This document shows, piece after piece, positions 33,190 to 46,516 of a stretch of DNA of 64,000 bases; position 1 is the stretch's first letter, and every line of letters starts with the position of its first letter. A program made the translations under genes and the position numbers. The notes under the pieces are model-generated. The model was not told the origin of the DNA, did not search any database, and saw only the letters and a program-made list of their open reading frames with translations. The stretch comes from Nautilus pompilius (lineage: Eukaryota > Mollusca > Cephalopoda > Nautilida > Nautilidae), in NCBI GenBank assembly GCA_018389105.1, contig JACATO010002187.1:62001-126000 (forward strand), read 5' to 3'.

Positions 33190-34434
33190 TTCCAGTTTAA
33201 GAGAGTATATCCTTGTTTTTTGCAACTTGATGAATCCTGCGATGTTGCTAATTTTTCCCAACTGCTTTTTTGTTGTTGTTGTTGTTGTTGTCCGGTACAA
33301 ATGCGGAAAAGAACTTGAGGATGAATTTCGCTTCTGCGAATCTCTCCAACAAACCACAAAGGGGCTGCTGATATAATGCAGAAAATAGGAGACTTCTTCA
33401 AAAGGAACAATCTCACACGGGGCATAGTTGGTTCGATTCGTACTGATGGAGCCCCAGCCGTGATGGGAGTTAGATCAGGCTTCACTGCATTTGTAAAACA
33501 ACGCATCGTGTTCTTCACAGATGTGCGAAAAGTCTTCCTGAAAATCTGAAAATGGTTTTACAAAAGGTTATTGAAGCTGTTAATTTCATTCGTGCGAGCC
33601 CGGGAACTGAATCACCTTACCGCTTGTTCAAAGCTTTTTTTGTGACGAGATGGGCTCTGAGCATTCGACTCTTTTGCTTCCTGCTGAGGTGAGGTGGCAC
33701 TCACGTGGATTTATTCCTAACCGAGTGTTTGAGCTCCGTACTGAGGCAAAGATTTTTCTTCGTCACTGGGATTCAATGCTGTGGGAAATGTTTGCTGATC
33801 CAAAGTCGATCGCCTCTTTAGGGTACCTCTCAGGTATATTTACTCATCTTAACCAAGTCAATGAAAGCATCGCAGACAAAGCCGGATTTTTTGGGAGCAC
33901 GAAGAGTTCATCAAAAACTTTTTGAAAACTTTCCAAACTTTGGATGAGGTCATTAGAGAAGAACAGTGTGTGTGTTACCTGAAATGAATCAGGACGTCAC
34001 GGCACATTTGAACACCTTGAAAAAGTGTCACTTCACCGGCCACTTCCCAGAAGACGCGATACCGACAGAAGGTGGATATTAAGACTTTTTACCACTGATC
34101 TGTCAGAAATGAAAGATGGCGACCCAGCAAAGAGGAGCTCACTGATCTTCAGTCCTCTGCTACTCTTAGGGAAGAATTTGATGGGGCTGGTGTTGATTAC
34201 TGGGTGGAACTCACAGATTCATTTCCACTTCTTAGTCAGCGAGCCTTCAAAGTGCTTGTTCCGTTTGTCACCACACATCTATGCGAATCAGGTTTCTCTA
34301 CTTTAGGAGCGATGAAGACAAAAACAGGAACCACCGCCTGAAAGTCGATGACGACATGAGGGTAGCGTTGTCATCAACAGCTCCTCGAATAAATAAACTG
34401 GTTGACTCAATGAATCAGCAGAGTTCTCACTGAT
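33190..34434 (+). pseudogene. Decayed ZBED5/SCAND3-like hAT transposase
   Basis: Translation in three frames gives successive family blocks. These are FLQLDESCDVANFSQLL, then CESLQQTTKGADIM and IRTDGAPAVMG (catalytic-core phrasing), then LLLPAEVRWHSRGF and RVFELRTEA. The C-terminal hAT dimerisation region follows with LCESGFSTLGAMKTK, and finally a block ending RINKLVDSMNQQSSH before a stop. Several frameshifts and in-frame stops interrupt it, and a (GTT)n expansion at 33270-33291 sits inside the former coding region. The N-terminal BED finger was not found. No intact product is possible; this is an old copy. Confidence 0.85.
33270..33291. repeat. (GTT)n expansion inside the hAT relic
   Basis: Seven GTT units interrupt the former transposase frame between the DESCDVAN block and the next conserved block, shifting the frame. 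Confidence 0.85.
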
Positions 34435-34574
34435 AATGCTTCTGGGTCAATTGAAAGAAACATTGCAATTATATTGTTTTTTCATATATGTTCATTATTG
34501 TAATTTTTTAATATTCAATTGTATTTCTGCTTAAATTTCATTTATTTTTGTTGTCTTTTGATTGTAAATAAATT

Positions 34575-34750
34575 TCTCCTTCTTCTCCTTCTTCTTCTTC
34601 TCCTCCTTCTCCTTCTTCTTCTCCTTCTCCTTCTTCTCCTTCTTCTCCTCCTTCTTCTCCTTCTTCTTCTCCTTCTTCTCCTTCTTCTTCTCCTCCTTCT
34701 TCTCCTCCTTCTTCTCCTTCTTCTTCTCCTTCTTCTCCTTCTCCTTCTTA
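34575..34750. repeat. 175-bp polypyrimidine tract of CTT/CTC triplets
   Basis: Uninterrupted C/T-only sequence of mixed CTT and CTC triplets just 3' of the hAT relic, ending at TAATAATAAT. Such tracts can form triplex DNA; that is known chemistry, not something shown here. Confidence 0.95.
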
Positions 34751-34759
34751 ATAATAATA

Positions 34760-36497
34760 AAGTTGTTCCATCATCTTTTTTTCTGTGCCTCTATGCCGGC
34801 TATACATTTTCTTGCACGGGAGTAAGAGGGTAAATGGCGAAAATACATCAAGCCAAGGGGAGGGGCGGGGGGGGGGTAAATGACAGCGAAAGGGTTGAGA
34901 ATCGCTGTTCTAAGAGGTAACGTTTCGTTCTCCAGAAAGGTAAAAGCCGGACGACGCTAGGCTAACGTGATTTGTAGAGGTAATTAAAGTCTGATCTGGA
35001 CCGGCAGAGCCGGAACTGTGCTGCTTGCGCCTTAGGCGGGCGGGTATCTAGCGCTCACACACACACAAACACATACCCCTCCGCTCCAAGCGCTTTAGAC
35101 GAGGAACCTGTACGACTCTACCAAGGTGACGTTTTGCTTCTTGCTTCTTATCGGATTTGCCTTGCGGCGCCGCCCAAGACGGCGGTAAAAGCTGGCAAAA
35201 GATAGGGGTTAAATGTCCGTGTAGGAGACCTTACGGGAATTTTACTGAGCATTAAAATTCTAAAGAGGGGTTGTTGGGAAAGTCTTGGGTCACGACCTAA
35301 ACCGACCTAAGCGCTATACTCGTATTTCCTTTTCCTTTTCTTAATAGAGTAGTGGAAAGGTGACGTAGTACGGTCGGAGCATTCAAGAACATATTGGATA
35401 ATGGCTTGAGAAGGATGGGTCTTTACTCTCTGCCTCCTCCTCCTCCTCCTCTGTTAAAACTGTGAAGTCTTTTCCCTTTAGTGCAGTCAATATAATACAA
35501 TTAATACGGTGAGCACAAAGCCGGGAAGCAGCTTTTCTTTTACGACTCTGTTACTTCACTACTATACAATATTGGTACCATTCTTTTTCCAAAAGTAGCA
35601 ATTTCTCTTCTTGAAACCTCTGAAAATGACTGCAAGACTCAGAGTAGACAACGGGGTAGAATGGGGCCATTTTTATTATTTATTTTCTTTTAAAAAAAAA
35701 AAAGGGTTGATTGAAAAATGTCTCTTAATTCTTAGATGTTACTTATGTAGATTGTCATCAAAAATTCTCTCTTGAGTTACACCTGTCGAGAATGCACATT
35801 GCCAGCGTTTACGGAGAACCAGGGTATTAGATGTCGCGCGGCCTGTCAGCTTTTTCTTGACGAGCAGATAACAGAGGCGTGGATTGTAATTAACCTGAGA
35901 TGAAGCCACTCTCACCTGTTGGAGAAACTCGTTTATTCAAGCTCTATGCGTTTACTGGGAACCGCTGATAGAAATGACAGGGACTTCATTAGACGAACTC
36001 AGCATGCACAGAATCCTTCTATAAAGTCTCTCCATGCACATAATACTAATAAACAGAGCAAAAAGAAAAGCAAAAGCTAGTTTTACACACACGCGCGCGC
36101 GCGTTGCGGCCGAGGTTAGTGTTCTAATATACAAAATACAAACGATATTTTGTGATCGTCGGTCGTTAAGATAAATGGTTTGTCAGCGCAGAGAGATCCA
36201 AGCTGTTCTTGAACCTACCTAAATTGACTCCCTGAGAGCGGAACATCAAAGGGAGAGAGAGAGAGAGATGACGTCAGTACAGAGAGAGAGATGACGTCAG
36301 TACAGAGAGAGAGAGATGACAACAATACAGAGAGAGAGAGATGACAACAATACAGAGAGAGAGAGATGGACGTCAGTACAGAGAGAGAGAAAGATGACAA
36401 CAATACAGAGAGAGAGATGACGTCAGTACAGAGAGAGAGATGACAACAATACAGAGAGAGAGAGATGACGTCAGTACAGAGAGAGAGATGACGTCAG

Positions 36498-36532
<35 letters not shown>

Positions 36533-39115
36533 GGGCATTGTTTTTTCACATCCGGTCATCTGTCAAGCGTGGACTGCGAGAGCCAGGGTAATGAATGCTC
36601 GCGTATTCTGAGACATGGAAAACCTAATAAATAGCCTCCTACCATCGGAACCCAACTCGACTGCCGAGCGGTTGTTGTCGTTCCTGAAGAAGACCCATCT
36701 TGGGTTTTGTAAGGTGCTTCCAATAACACACGAATTACTTGCATTTAGATTTTTAAAAAAAGAGCGAGAAATAATTCGCCGTTAACCTCCAATGGAAGCC
36801 GTCGGACAAAGATGACATATTTCAGCCTGTGATGAAAGTTAGCATAAAGTTAGGTTATTTGTCCTGTATAATTTAAACTTTGTAAATTGTGAACAAAAGT
36901 AATTTTTTGAAAAGGAAAAACATTTTAAAAAAATAATATTTTTTTTTTGCCTGACGGCTTAACCGAGTTTTATTGTGTAAATCGCTACTTTCTAACGGTA
37001 CCTCGGATGATAGCATCAAAGAACTCCTTTAAATGCAAGTATTCTGTTTTTCGTACATTTCTTCTAAATAGAACGTTCAGAATATATAAACTTATCAATT
37101 ACCTCTTAAACTTAATAGATAATGAAAGTTAAATCAAACACTGAAAATAAACTTTTCCATAAGAAGAACGAATTTAACTTTGTCAGCCGCTGGAATCGTT
37201 CCTCGAACGTAGACTACATTACTCCAAAGCTTCTGAATGCCGGAAGATGCCTTATGCTTATTGACTGAATTAATCACCTGAAAAGGGACTCAAGTTACAG
37301 CACCTTGACAACGGAGGGAACACTTTCAACTAGTATTTCCCACAAAGAAACGAAGAAGTAGATTTAAAAAACAAACCATATCCAGGTGCCTAAGCCTTTT
37401 GACAAAACTAGTTACTGAACTTGACGTTTTCATGTACAGTAGTAAAAGATGGATTACCAAAATATTGCCATTATGCATTCTTTACTGCGTTATGAAAATT
37501 TCTGCCAAATGAATATCCATCTAGTAATTCAATCTTATGGAATATGTTTATATTTCTGTCTGTCCGTTGCATCGTTCCTTTGTCGACTTCCAATGACCAG
37601 TTCCTCTTGAAGTTATACGACTACAGCCACCTGATTAACACTTTCTAAAGTGGGCACTATACACTTTACCAGATCCGTTTACAAGCTGCTTCCAGACCCA
37701 AACTAAGCCGAATAGAGGGGCTTCTCACCTGTCCTTGAACGGCTATTTCCAAGCTTGTTAATCACGCCTTCTGTTACTCAAAACGATACCGTTAATCGCC
37801 GACGGGGCAGCTACGTCGTCGCGCTAATCTTCTTCGTCCAGAGAACACTTTTTTTCTTCAGAGCTGTTGTCATCTTTCGTAGATCACCGCCGAGCTCCTC
37901 CACCTTTACGGAACAATGAGTTAGAAAAGGGATCACTTCCTCACACAGTAGGAGTCATCTACAGCCACTTACTTAATCAGAGCGCATATAGTGTATAAAT
38001 CTTATAATTAGTTTAGATTTCACTTTATTTAATAACAGAATTTTAATTCAATAAACTGCGATGTCGGTATTTTTTGTTGCCCTTTGTCTTTTTTTTGGTT
38101 AATAGAGACGGTAATTGATAAGTAGTTAATTAATGTTTTGCAGGTATCTTGCATTAGCAATGCTAGATTTCTGTTTCCAGGTATGGAACTATGTAAAGCT
38201 GGTCTCCAGCCGTTTATTAGACCAACATCTTGGATGGTGGTGCACTCTGCAATCACTTTGATACCATGTAACAAAATACCATGGAATACAGGTAAAAATA
38301 AGAGCAATAAACCATCGTGTATTTAAAGTCGAACCGTCTTCAGAAAGAATAGCAAGAGAATAGTCATTGGTCTGCTTTAGCCTACTACTTCGGTTTGTCG
38401 CAGCGGCTTCACCAGATGTACTCTACATTATCATCATTATTTTAAGTCGTTGGTGGCTTTCGGTTATATATCCTGGATAGAATAGCTGGCCTGAACAAGT
38501 CTGAGAATTAACCGCACTTTTGTTTAGCCTTCAGCAGGACTTCCCCGGTCTGACATCGATGGAGGAGAAAAGGGAAAAGAAGCAAAATATCAGGCTGTCT
38601 GTTGGCAGGGCGTACAGCGAAAGGATAATAACTAGTAAGATTTTTGTTTTATAATAAGAAACAAGGTAATATTTAGAGAAGTTCTGTTCACTAATTAATG
38701 TTTATAAAGCCTTTTCTTTTCGCATAACGACAAGTGCTCTCAGCTCTTATCCGATGCAGTTCTCTGATCTTTGTGACTTATTAATTCCTTTTTTCATTGG
38801 AGGATACAACGGTCACGTGAGAAACCTAAGTTAATTAAGCTTATATACTTTATTCATGCCTATAAAATCATACTAAGCTTTTTAAAGCGTTCAGAATGTC
38901 CCGATATCACCCAGTGACAATAAAGTAAGCCAAAGAGGTTTTTTTCTAATTGTTGTATAACCAGTATCTTATGTATATCTGAGACCACTTCATTGGACTT
39001 TTGATAGCCGCCATGTTGCTTATGGCGAGCTAGAAAATGCGTCCAAAGAAATGTAGTCGGAAATTCAAAGATGAAACACTAAACATTCCTGACCGTATTA
39101 CATATACTGTATAAA
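34760..39115. other. Intergenic stretch without recognised gene
   Basis: Apart from the CRE-like array at 36.3 kb there is no recognisable gene. Short frames only. Confidence 0.5.
36258..36530. repeat. CRE-like tandem array, copy 3 (opposite orientation)
   Basis: Ten units of GATGACGTCAGTACAGAGAG-type repeat on the plus strand, the reverse orientation of the 18.8 and 26.6 kb arrays. Units alternate irregularly between GACGTCAGTACAG and GACAACAATACAG. It ends in a (GA)n tail. Confidence 0.92.
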
Positions 39116-39119
39116 GATG

Positions 39120-39340
39120 AAATTGCATGCAACCATGACCAAAAGTTTTGCATCGCCCTAGAATTTTCTGATTTTTCTTGATAAAAGTCGAATTAAGTCA
39201 GCCTCATTTGCATAATAACGTTACGCCGACGTATCGACGTACGTACCGCTGTGTAGTCTTTCATAGACTTAATAGGAAAGTGAATGCGACAGTTTGAGAT
39301 ATAACGCGCAAACACAGACCTTGTAGATCAGGACAGATGT
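39120..39340. mobile_element. Possible Tc1/mariner-like terminus or MITE
   Basis: The phrase ATGACCAAAAGTTTTGCATCGCC resembles the terminal repeats of Tc1-like elements, which often carry GGCCAAAAGTTTTGCATC. No matching inverted end or transposase was found, so extent and class are uncertain. Confidence 0.35.
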
Positions 39341-39349
39341 AACACGATT

Positions 39350-42300
39350 GGAAGTATTCAAAGGCAGACATTTAGAAGTGATCCTGGGTGAAATGTCAAG
39401 CCATATGAGCGTGATCTAAAAGGTAGATTTTCTTATTACAGATTTAGGATGATGCATAAGTTTCCGGAAATGACCGTAAATGCTAGTAGGAATCGTTTGG
39501 ACAGACGCCCACTAGGCGCAATTTAACAAGTAAACGGTAGATAGAGTGTAGTTGGAAATCCAGGCCGAACAATTCCACAGTGTGTGTGTGAAAGGAAAAC
39601 ATTAATTTTCCCAACTAACATATAAAGGTCGCGTAAACAAAAAGTCATTGTGTACTTTATATGTCTGTCTAGTTATCTTCATGAGAGATCCTTCGAAATC
39701 ATGCAATTAAAAATATAGTTTTGCCCTCTTATGAAAAGTTTATCTAAGCAATTTGAGATTTTATAATAATTATATATATATTAGAAAGAAAAATGGCGTA
39801 CAATCATACACTTAAAATACAGAAGATAAAAGGCTACAATGCTCCAATTAATTAACAACTTACAAAATTAGTGAAAGTACGCATATGTGACTAATGAGTC
39901 CATGTAAGTTACGTGGCTTGTAAGATAGATGATAGATCCTTATGGATTTTAGGCAAATGAAATAGAAATTAAAATAAGGTTAAATGACAAAAAAATCTAT
40001 TGTTTTCTCTCTCACATTAAAAAGAGTACAATTAAATAGGATTCGCCTGCCTAGTTTTTACTCGGTTCTAAAAGAATGGAATTTACTTCATCGTTTTACT
40101 GGTTTACCAACATGTTTTCCGTGAACTCTTACAACATCCAGTATCTATAAATCATTAGAAATAGCTAATTATCGGTTCTGGGTGAAGAATTAATCATTAT
40201 TAAGTGTTTTTCGATTGTTTAACAAAACGAAAGAACTTCAACATTTACTCAGTGATTTATATTTGTTTAAAATGTCCTAATAGTAGGTTGTTTTTTTTTT
40301 TGCACTAGGCATACAATACAAGTAGAAACCATGGATTCCAAGATGTTAGAACTTTTATAATTTCTAACATTAGAGAGGTGAATTCTTCTAAGCTACTCGT
40401 TCTAAACTGGGGAATCTGGTTGTTGACATACAAAGATATTCAGAAAATTTATTATCGTTATGACTAAAAAGTTCACGTCAGTAATATTTTACTTCTTATT
40501 TTACTACCAAGTTCAACTTTGGCAATAAAGTTAATGATCCTTTTCTGATCTTTGCAAAATAACAATCACGTGCATTATTACTGGCCCACTGAGTGAATCA
40601 ACAAATGGAGCGACAAGTGCCCCTCGTCTAGGAAGCTCGTCTAGAAAAATCGGAGCTTTTATCGTGATTAGCGCAGTACCACAAGTTTGTTTGGTTTTTT
40701 GTCCTTTTTTTTACTGTCTACTGCCTGCTAATGTGATAAGCAACTGGGTTGGCAAACAACTAGCGGATTTCGGCAGAGCCTGGTTGTTTGGCCAGTCGGA
40801 AACCGAAAGAGCTAACACGATCAGAGTCGTAGCCAAGCTTCCTTTCCGTCATTGGACAGTATGTTTGAATCTACAGAATCAATAAAGACTGGTTAAATGT
40901 TCCGTGTTTACTTGGGAGTCTACATTATCGTCCAAGTTGAGCCTCTCGACCTGTCGCAACAGTCTCAGTTATCCTGAACGTATTTTTAAATAACTTTTAA
41001 AACTAGTTGAATTATGACAACTCGCCGCAACAGAGCTCTATGAATTTATATTTTTAATCCTTAGTTTCTATATTCTTTTTACTTTAGAGGACACATTCCT
41101 TTTGTTGAAACTTCTCAAATTAAAACTGGTGAATAGCCGATATCGGAGACTAAAACGTTGTGGGAATCTGATGGAATTTTATCTGACTTCAGCGTAAAGC
41201 GGCGTGATACCTCAGCCAGGGAACCCTGTTTTATTAACAACGGCCCTCGAAGTCATGAACAGACTAACACGAGTAATTATAAATTGTGTAACAAAGCTAA
41301 TCCAGGCGATGACAGTTTGAGATTCTGAGAGAACTATTATTATTATCATTTTCTTAATTTGATCGATTTTTTGGTGCTGTAGTAGATTAGAATCCGCGGC
41401 CTTCCGGTTATTACTCGAATTCTCTAATCAGTGGCTCATTGAGAGTATCACTGCTGAGTTCATCATATTTACATTTCCATATTAAGGGCAGATACATTTC
41501 GCTGGTTTGCTAAGCGGAGTTCCCTCCGTCTTTCTTTGCTGATATCGAATCTGTGACTTGACCATCGTCTCGTGGCTTGCGATGATCACAGGGCCAAGCA
41601 CCTCTCTAACTTTCCAAGTCCTGCGTCTCTTCTGCGTTCGCTGACCCTGAATTTGGTCAGTATCTGTTCCCCACCTCCAGTGTATTCTGTTTCCCTCCAG
41701 CTACAGGCGAGAGTTAGCGTGCTAAGATTAAACTTAAAAGTAAAATCTCGAAAAAAATTCAACATATCAAGTATTTTGGCTGCCAGATCAACTTTCAGTG
41801 GATACCTCTCTTAGTAGATTCACCGTCCACTGTAACTGAAGCCACACCCTGTTTACACGTCACACCAGGGGCGGATTGGGAGCCCAAAACAGCCCGGGCA
41901 AACATGTAAAATCGGCCCATTAGTGTAGGTTATGATTCTGGTGACCGCAGCGAGCCAATACAGCTGGGGTTGGGGGCGCTGTAAGCCGACGAGAAAATTT
42001 TGAAATTTGACCAATTACAGGAGCATTTTGAGGCCATATGAAATGGGTATTAGAACATATTCTAGTAATTCGTCCCATTGGGTTATGATTCGGTCACTAA
42101 AATAGCCTTATTTTAATGACAAACATTTAAAAAGAAAATAAGAACAAGACACATCCAACATATATTTCGTGTTAGATAACTCAGATGGAGAAACACGCGA
42201 AGCTGATGAACAGTCCTCAAAGAGCAAGCTGAAGATAAAAGTTAAAAGTTTTCTATGTTTTGAGACAACACCGAGTAGTCTGAGCGCATCCACTTTATTC

Positions 42301-44560
42301 AAGAATGCATTGGGTTTTAGAACTGTTATTTTTGTCAGTCTCTGTAGCTATCAGGAATATAATACTTCATCCAAAAATAAAAAGAAAGCATTATTTTAAT
42401 TTTTGTTTGATGTTATTTGAAGAATCACTGTTACATGTCTATGTGAACACTGCTCACATTTGCCTTCAGAACTGCACTTTTTCAATTAGAACTGCACATT
42501 AAAAAAGCCTTGTACACAAGGTCAAAAATACTCAAGTTATACACACACAATTATATATATGGAGAGAGATAGACATTCAATAATTATGAATACACAGAAT
42601 AAAGTTGAAATCTTATAATTGTGACCTTATTAAATTTACTTGTATACATATAAAAATAAAACGATTGCCTGATTTTCCACGAAACTGAAATTATTAAGCA
42701 ATAATAACTCAGTTACTCGATAGAAGATGATATACATATGAGTATATGACGTGATAATCTTTATTGAAGAAGGAGAATGTTATATATAATATGCAGCAAG
42801 TTAAACACATTTTTTCTATATTCAGAGTTAAACAAATACCAGCTGCTGATATAGTGTAATAATACAGCGTAAATAATATTGTTCCTTTACGAAAAGGCCT
42901 GATAATTGTATGTGCTATACTTCTATGCGACTGCCAGCACTGGCTCACAGACTCACCGGTCCACCGGTATCTTGCCCGGTGTCACAGCGGCCCAATACGC
43001 CCGCCCCCCCTGCGTGTCACACCCGGACTTAATAATTGTTTATCTAGTAGCAGTGAAACAAACCTCATATACGACAGACTGGGTGGTGGGTTATCAAGAT
43101 ATCCCTCCGTGTCTTAGTATGAACATTTCTGCTGGTGCAGTGGTACCAAGTGTGTGAAGTAATAATTTACTTTAAAAAAAAATGCATCAGAACACATACC
43201 TTTAAAACTTTCCAATCAGTCGTGGTCGGGCAAACTGAGTAGTTCATAGCCACCCGTTATTACTTCATCAGCGAAACCACGACATCTGTCGCTTATTTCG
43301 CAGACTAAAAGTCATATTAACCCTGGCAACACCTTTTATTATTAATATAATTACCTACTACCATTGTTGTCGAATCCATGGCTTTTTGTATTAAAATATT
43401 TCTCTCGCTGCCTTATTCGACTTTATTATTATTATTATTATTATATTATTATTATTATTATTATTATTATTTTACCTTTTTTAAGTTCTTATATGTTTGT
43501 TGTATTGTGACCGCAGAGAATCACAAATAGTACAGGTGGCGCTAAAACTAAACTAAGGGCGAATAACCCGAGATTAAATTTTTAACTTAAAAAAAAAAAA
43601 TTGTGCCGTGAATAGATTCAGCAGGAGAAAGAAAGAAAGAAAAAAAACTATTTCGTTACCAAATAAATTAGCCCGGAAGAGTTCATTCTCTTCGAAGAGA
43701 AACCTGTTTATACACCCGACCCCGGGTGGCCCGGACCAAAGCGTCATGGATCCAGTCACTCCGCAGCGAACCAAAAAAAATCTAGTCCGAGTTAAAATTG
43801 GTAACAGGGGCTTGGCTCGGTAATTGTTCTGTAAGTCTAATTAATTATAATTTTAAAAAGAAATATATATATATGTGTGTGTGTGCATTACCGACCAACG
43901 ACAATACACGTAGGAGGAAGTGTGGAAAAGGGTGATCAACAAAAAACAAAGCCAGAGTTAGTTAGCATAGCGGTGAAAGAGAAAACCCTTTAACCCTTTA
44001 ACTGGCTGTGAGGTCAACAACCGCTTCGCTGACGGCTGCCGCGCCCTTTACACATAGAAGAGGGCAATAAATAATAGTTTTACTTTCCTTCGAATTATAA
44101 ATGCCAGTGGTTAGATTTAAACTCCCCCAAACAAAAGTCTTTTTTTTTCTTTCCATACGTTATCAAAAAAACGGAAATGAGGCTGGTTACAAAGTTTCTT
44201 ACCCTTGCGGAATCTGTTCATCAAACCTAGCGACATTTGCAGCTAGATCCGCGTATAGAGGCACTCACGAAATAGTAAACATTGAAGAATGCATCCAGTT
44301 TTGTCTTGACCAAGCCAAAGATGGTGGCTACAGAGGAAACCGTAAGCCATCGATCTGTGGCTTACAACGGATGGAAAGAAGAGCCTAAAACATTCTCGGC
44401 TTCGGGATGACTACAACGGGGGGTAAACTCTAGTAACCAGAACAAATCACCGGGTTTCCGATAACACTAAATATAAAGTTTTTTTTATTATTATAAAAGA
44501 AATGAATAGAAAATCGTTATGTTGCAGAGGTATTTTGTTTTTTCCAAAAAAATTGTAATT
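39350..44560. other. Intergenic stretch without recognised gene
   Basis: AT-rich sequence with short frames and no recognised motif. A fragment near 41868 (CAGGGGCGGATTGGG) resembles hAT termini but has no visible partner. A (ATT)n array lies at 43424-43472. Confidence 0.45.
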
Positions 44561-44562
44561 TT

Positions 44563-45330
44563 AATTTACCGTATTTCGCGGCTTATTGGACGCACTTTTT
44601 TCCTCCCTCAGAAACTAGTCCCAAAAATCACTCCGCGTCCTATAAGCTGAAGGTCGGTGACGGTCGGTGTACGAGTTTGGGGTGTGGGGTGAGTGGTAGC
44701 CCCCTCTTGTGGCCGTTCGGTGCCGAGCCCGTGGAACGTAACACACGACCCGTGTTTTCAAATATTGTTCGAATGTTTTTTTTTCCACATTATTACTAAT
44801 TATGTTTACTTACGGTGTCCAATATAACCCGTCAATAACTCAAGCGGCAAGGTGGCCATGTTTATTTATCATTTCGTCCAACAGAGACGCATCAGAAGGA
44901 GATGCGTGCGCAGCAGTGCGCCGCCACATCCGTTTCTCCGCCAGTTCAAGCTACGAGTTGGTCAGGGTAAGTAAGACGGTCCTAACTGTATTAGAAACGA
45001 AGGGTACAGGAGTGCCTACCATATTAACAGTAAATTTTACAATTTTGCAGATTCATAGTACGATGGCTGGGAAAAGGAGACATGCATACATGATTAATTA
45101 TAAATTAATGGTAACTGATTATGCCAAACTACATGGCAAAAGACCTGTAGAGAGGGAGTTTGGCTCAACCACCCCCCCACCGATAAAATGATCAGAGCCC
45201 GGCGTAAAGAAACACTACGGGTTCATCCAGATCAACTTAAAACTAACGGCCTGTGGTTAAAAGGGGAAAAAAATCTAAAGGTCACGTCGAATTTTTGCCC
45301 TTAGATTTAGGATACAAGCAACGATCTAAA
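44563..45330 (+). mobile_element. Pogo/Tigger-like DNA transposon relic
   Basis: It begins with ACCGTATTTCGCGGCTTATT followed by GGACGCACTTTTTTCC, and later GCGTCCTATAAGC, a pattern typical of pogo-type terminal and subterminal repeats. From 45063 it has MAGKRRHAYMINYKLMVTDY, then HGKRPVEREFG, the helix-turn-helix DNA-binding start of such transposases. The frame is broken at the poly-C near 45180, and a continuation (MIRARRKETLR) is in another frame. The DDE catalytic part is absent. Confidence 0.6.
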
Positions 45331-45818
45331 CGAGGTATATGGGCCCTACTTAAAATTGCTTTAAAAAAAAAACAAAAACAAACAAGCAACTTTTAAAGAC
45401 AAACTCAAAAGGAAATGACGTCACTTTCCCCCATCTCTGTCGCCACGGCGTTTCCGGTCGGTAGGTTCCGCTGAGACGGCGGCAGGGAGGGAGGTTGTAA
45501 GTCCCGCCTCCGGACGCCCGAGAAGGGTAGCTTCGCTAATATTAGCGGGATTGAGCAGACAGTCCGGAAAATCCGCATAAATCTACTAATGTCATTAAAG
45601 AGGGAAAGGGTTAAGTTTTGTGTGAATAGTTTCTCCACCCACCCACACACAAACAAACGTCGTCTGGTGTAATCTATCCACTCTGACCCTCACCTACGTT
45701 GGGATTTTACACCTGAGCGCATCATCATCATCATCATCATCAACGACAATGGTTGCTTACGTAGATCACGGCACGCACATTCGGCATATCCGGGGGCTAA
45801 ATAAATATAACCCACCGG

Positions 45819-45826
45819 TGACGTCA
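45819..45826. promoter_or_regulatory. CRE-like TGACGTCA upstream of gene C
   Basis: A perfect palindromic TGACGTCA lies 90 bases upstream of the gene C TATA-like box. Full CRE palindromes at promoter-proximal positions are often functional in animals; function here is inference. Confidence 0.4.
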
Positions 45827-45892
45827 GCAGAACATTTCTGAATACCGCCACGAAAGGAAGGACAAAACCAGAAACGGAAACGATAAGTCCCG

Positions 45893-45916
45893 ATGGGCGA
45901 CCAGGCTTTATAAGAG
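45893..45916 (+). promoter_or_regulatory. Gene C core promoter: ATGGG and TATAAGAG
   Basis: ATGGG at 45893 corresponds to the ATTGG box of the sister genes, and TATAAGAG starts 16 bases later at 45909, the same spacing. The sequence is more divergent than at A, B and D; the ATG follows 62 bases after the TATA-like box starts. Confidence 0.55.
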
Positions 45917-45970
45917 GCGAACAGTCTCGCAACTGTAACATTACCGGTGACCGGACGATCAAGAATTAAG

Positions 45971-46516
45971 ATGCAAGGGAAATACGTGCTATGCTTTGTC
46001 CTGCTCGCTGCCTTCGGGCACCGAACCGGCGCGACGTCCGCGTGTTCGAGACCCTTCGCCTTCCTGAGAGATTCCCGGAACTGCAGCGCGTGGTACCGGT
46101 GCGTGTTCGGCAGTCGCGTGCAGATGCCCCCCTGCGCTACCAAGACGGTGTTTAGTTTGTCGGTTTTGACTTGTGTCCCCCGGGGAAGCCGCTACGACGA
46201 CTGCACGCACGGTGAGTACACTGCCGACTGCTTCAGGCAGTCTGAATATAGCGCTGGCGTCAGGTTAATGGCGATCTCACGCGGCAACAGGTAGGGGCTG
46301 GGTTATGGCCGGTGATCGGAAATTGACCTAGCGCACCGGCGGTGGCCCAGATGGAGTGGGAGGCTTAAATAATTACAATATAGAAGGGCTACTCGCTGGG
46401 AGGTTATCCTCTTTCTGTGCACGAGTTCAGAGTTTACTTTACTACACTTCACTAACCTGGGTTTTATTAGATATACCTTTTATTTTACAGTTGCGAAAAG
46501 GAAAGAAACAAGATAA
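45971..46516 (+). CDS. Gene C: small secreted CBM14 protein (2 exons)
   Basis: CDS joins 45971-46211 and 46491-46516 (phase 1, donor GTGAGT, acceptor TATTTTACAG), about 88 residues. Residues 1 to about 25 form a signal peptide (MQGKYVLCFVLLAAF start). The CBM14 has all six cysteines: SAC, RNC, YRC, PPC, LTC, DDC. Exon 2 adds a short basic tail, VAKRKETR, before TAA. Exon 1 is very similar in plan to gene D exon 1 (NCSAWY, MPPC). An alternative is that this exon splices to gene D exon 2 at 50556, which is also phase compatible. No canonical AATAAA was seen after exon 2, so the 3' end is the weak point. Confidence 0.7.

Noticed and set aside
34519..34833. Poly-Leu frame
   Set aside because: Translation of the CTT/CTC polypyrimidine tract.
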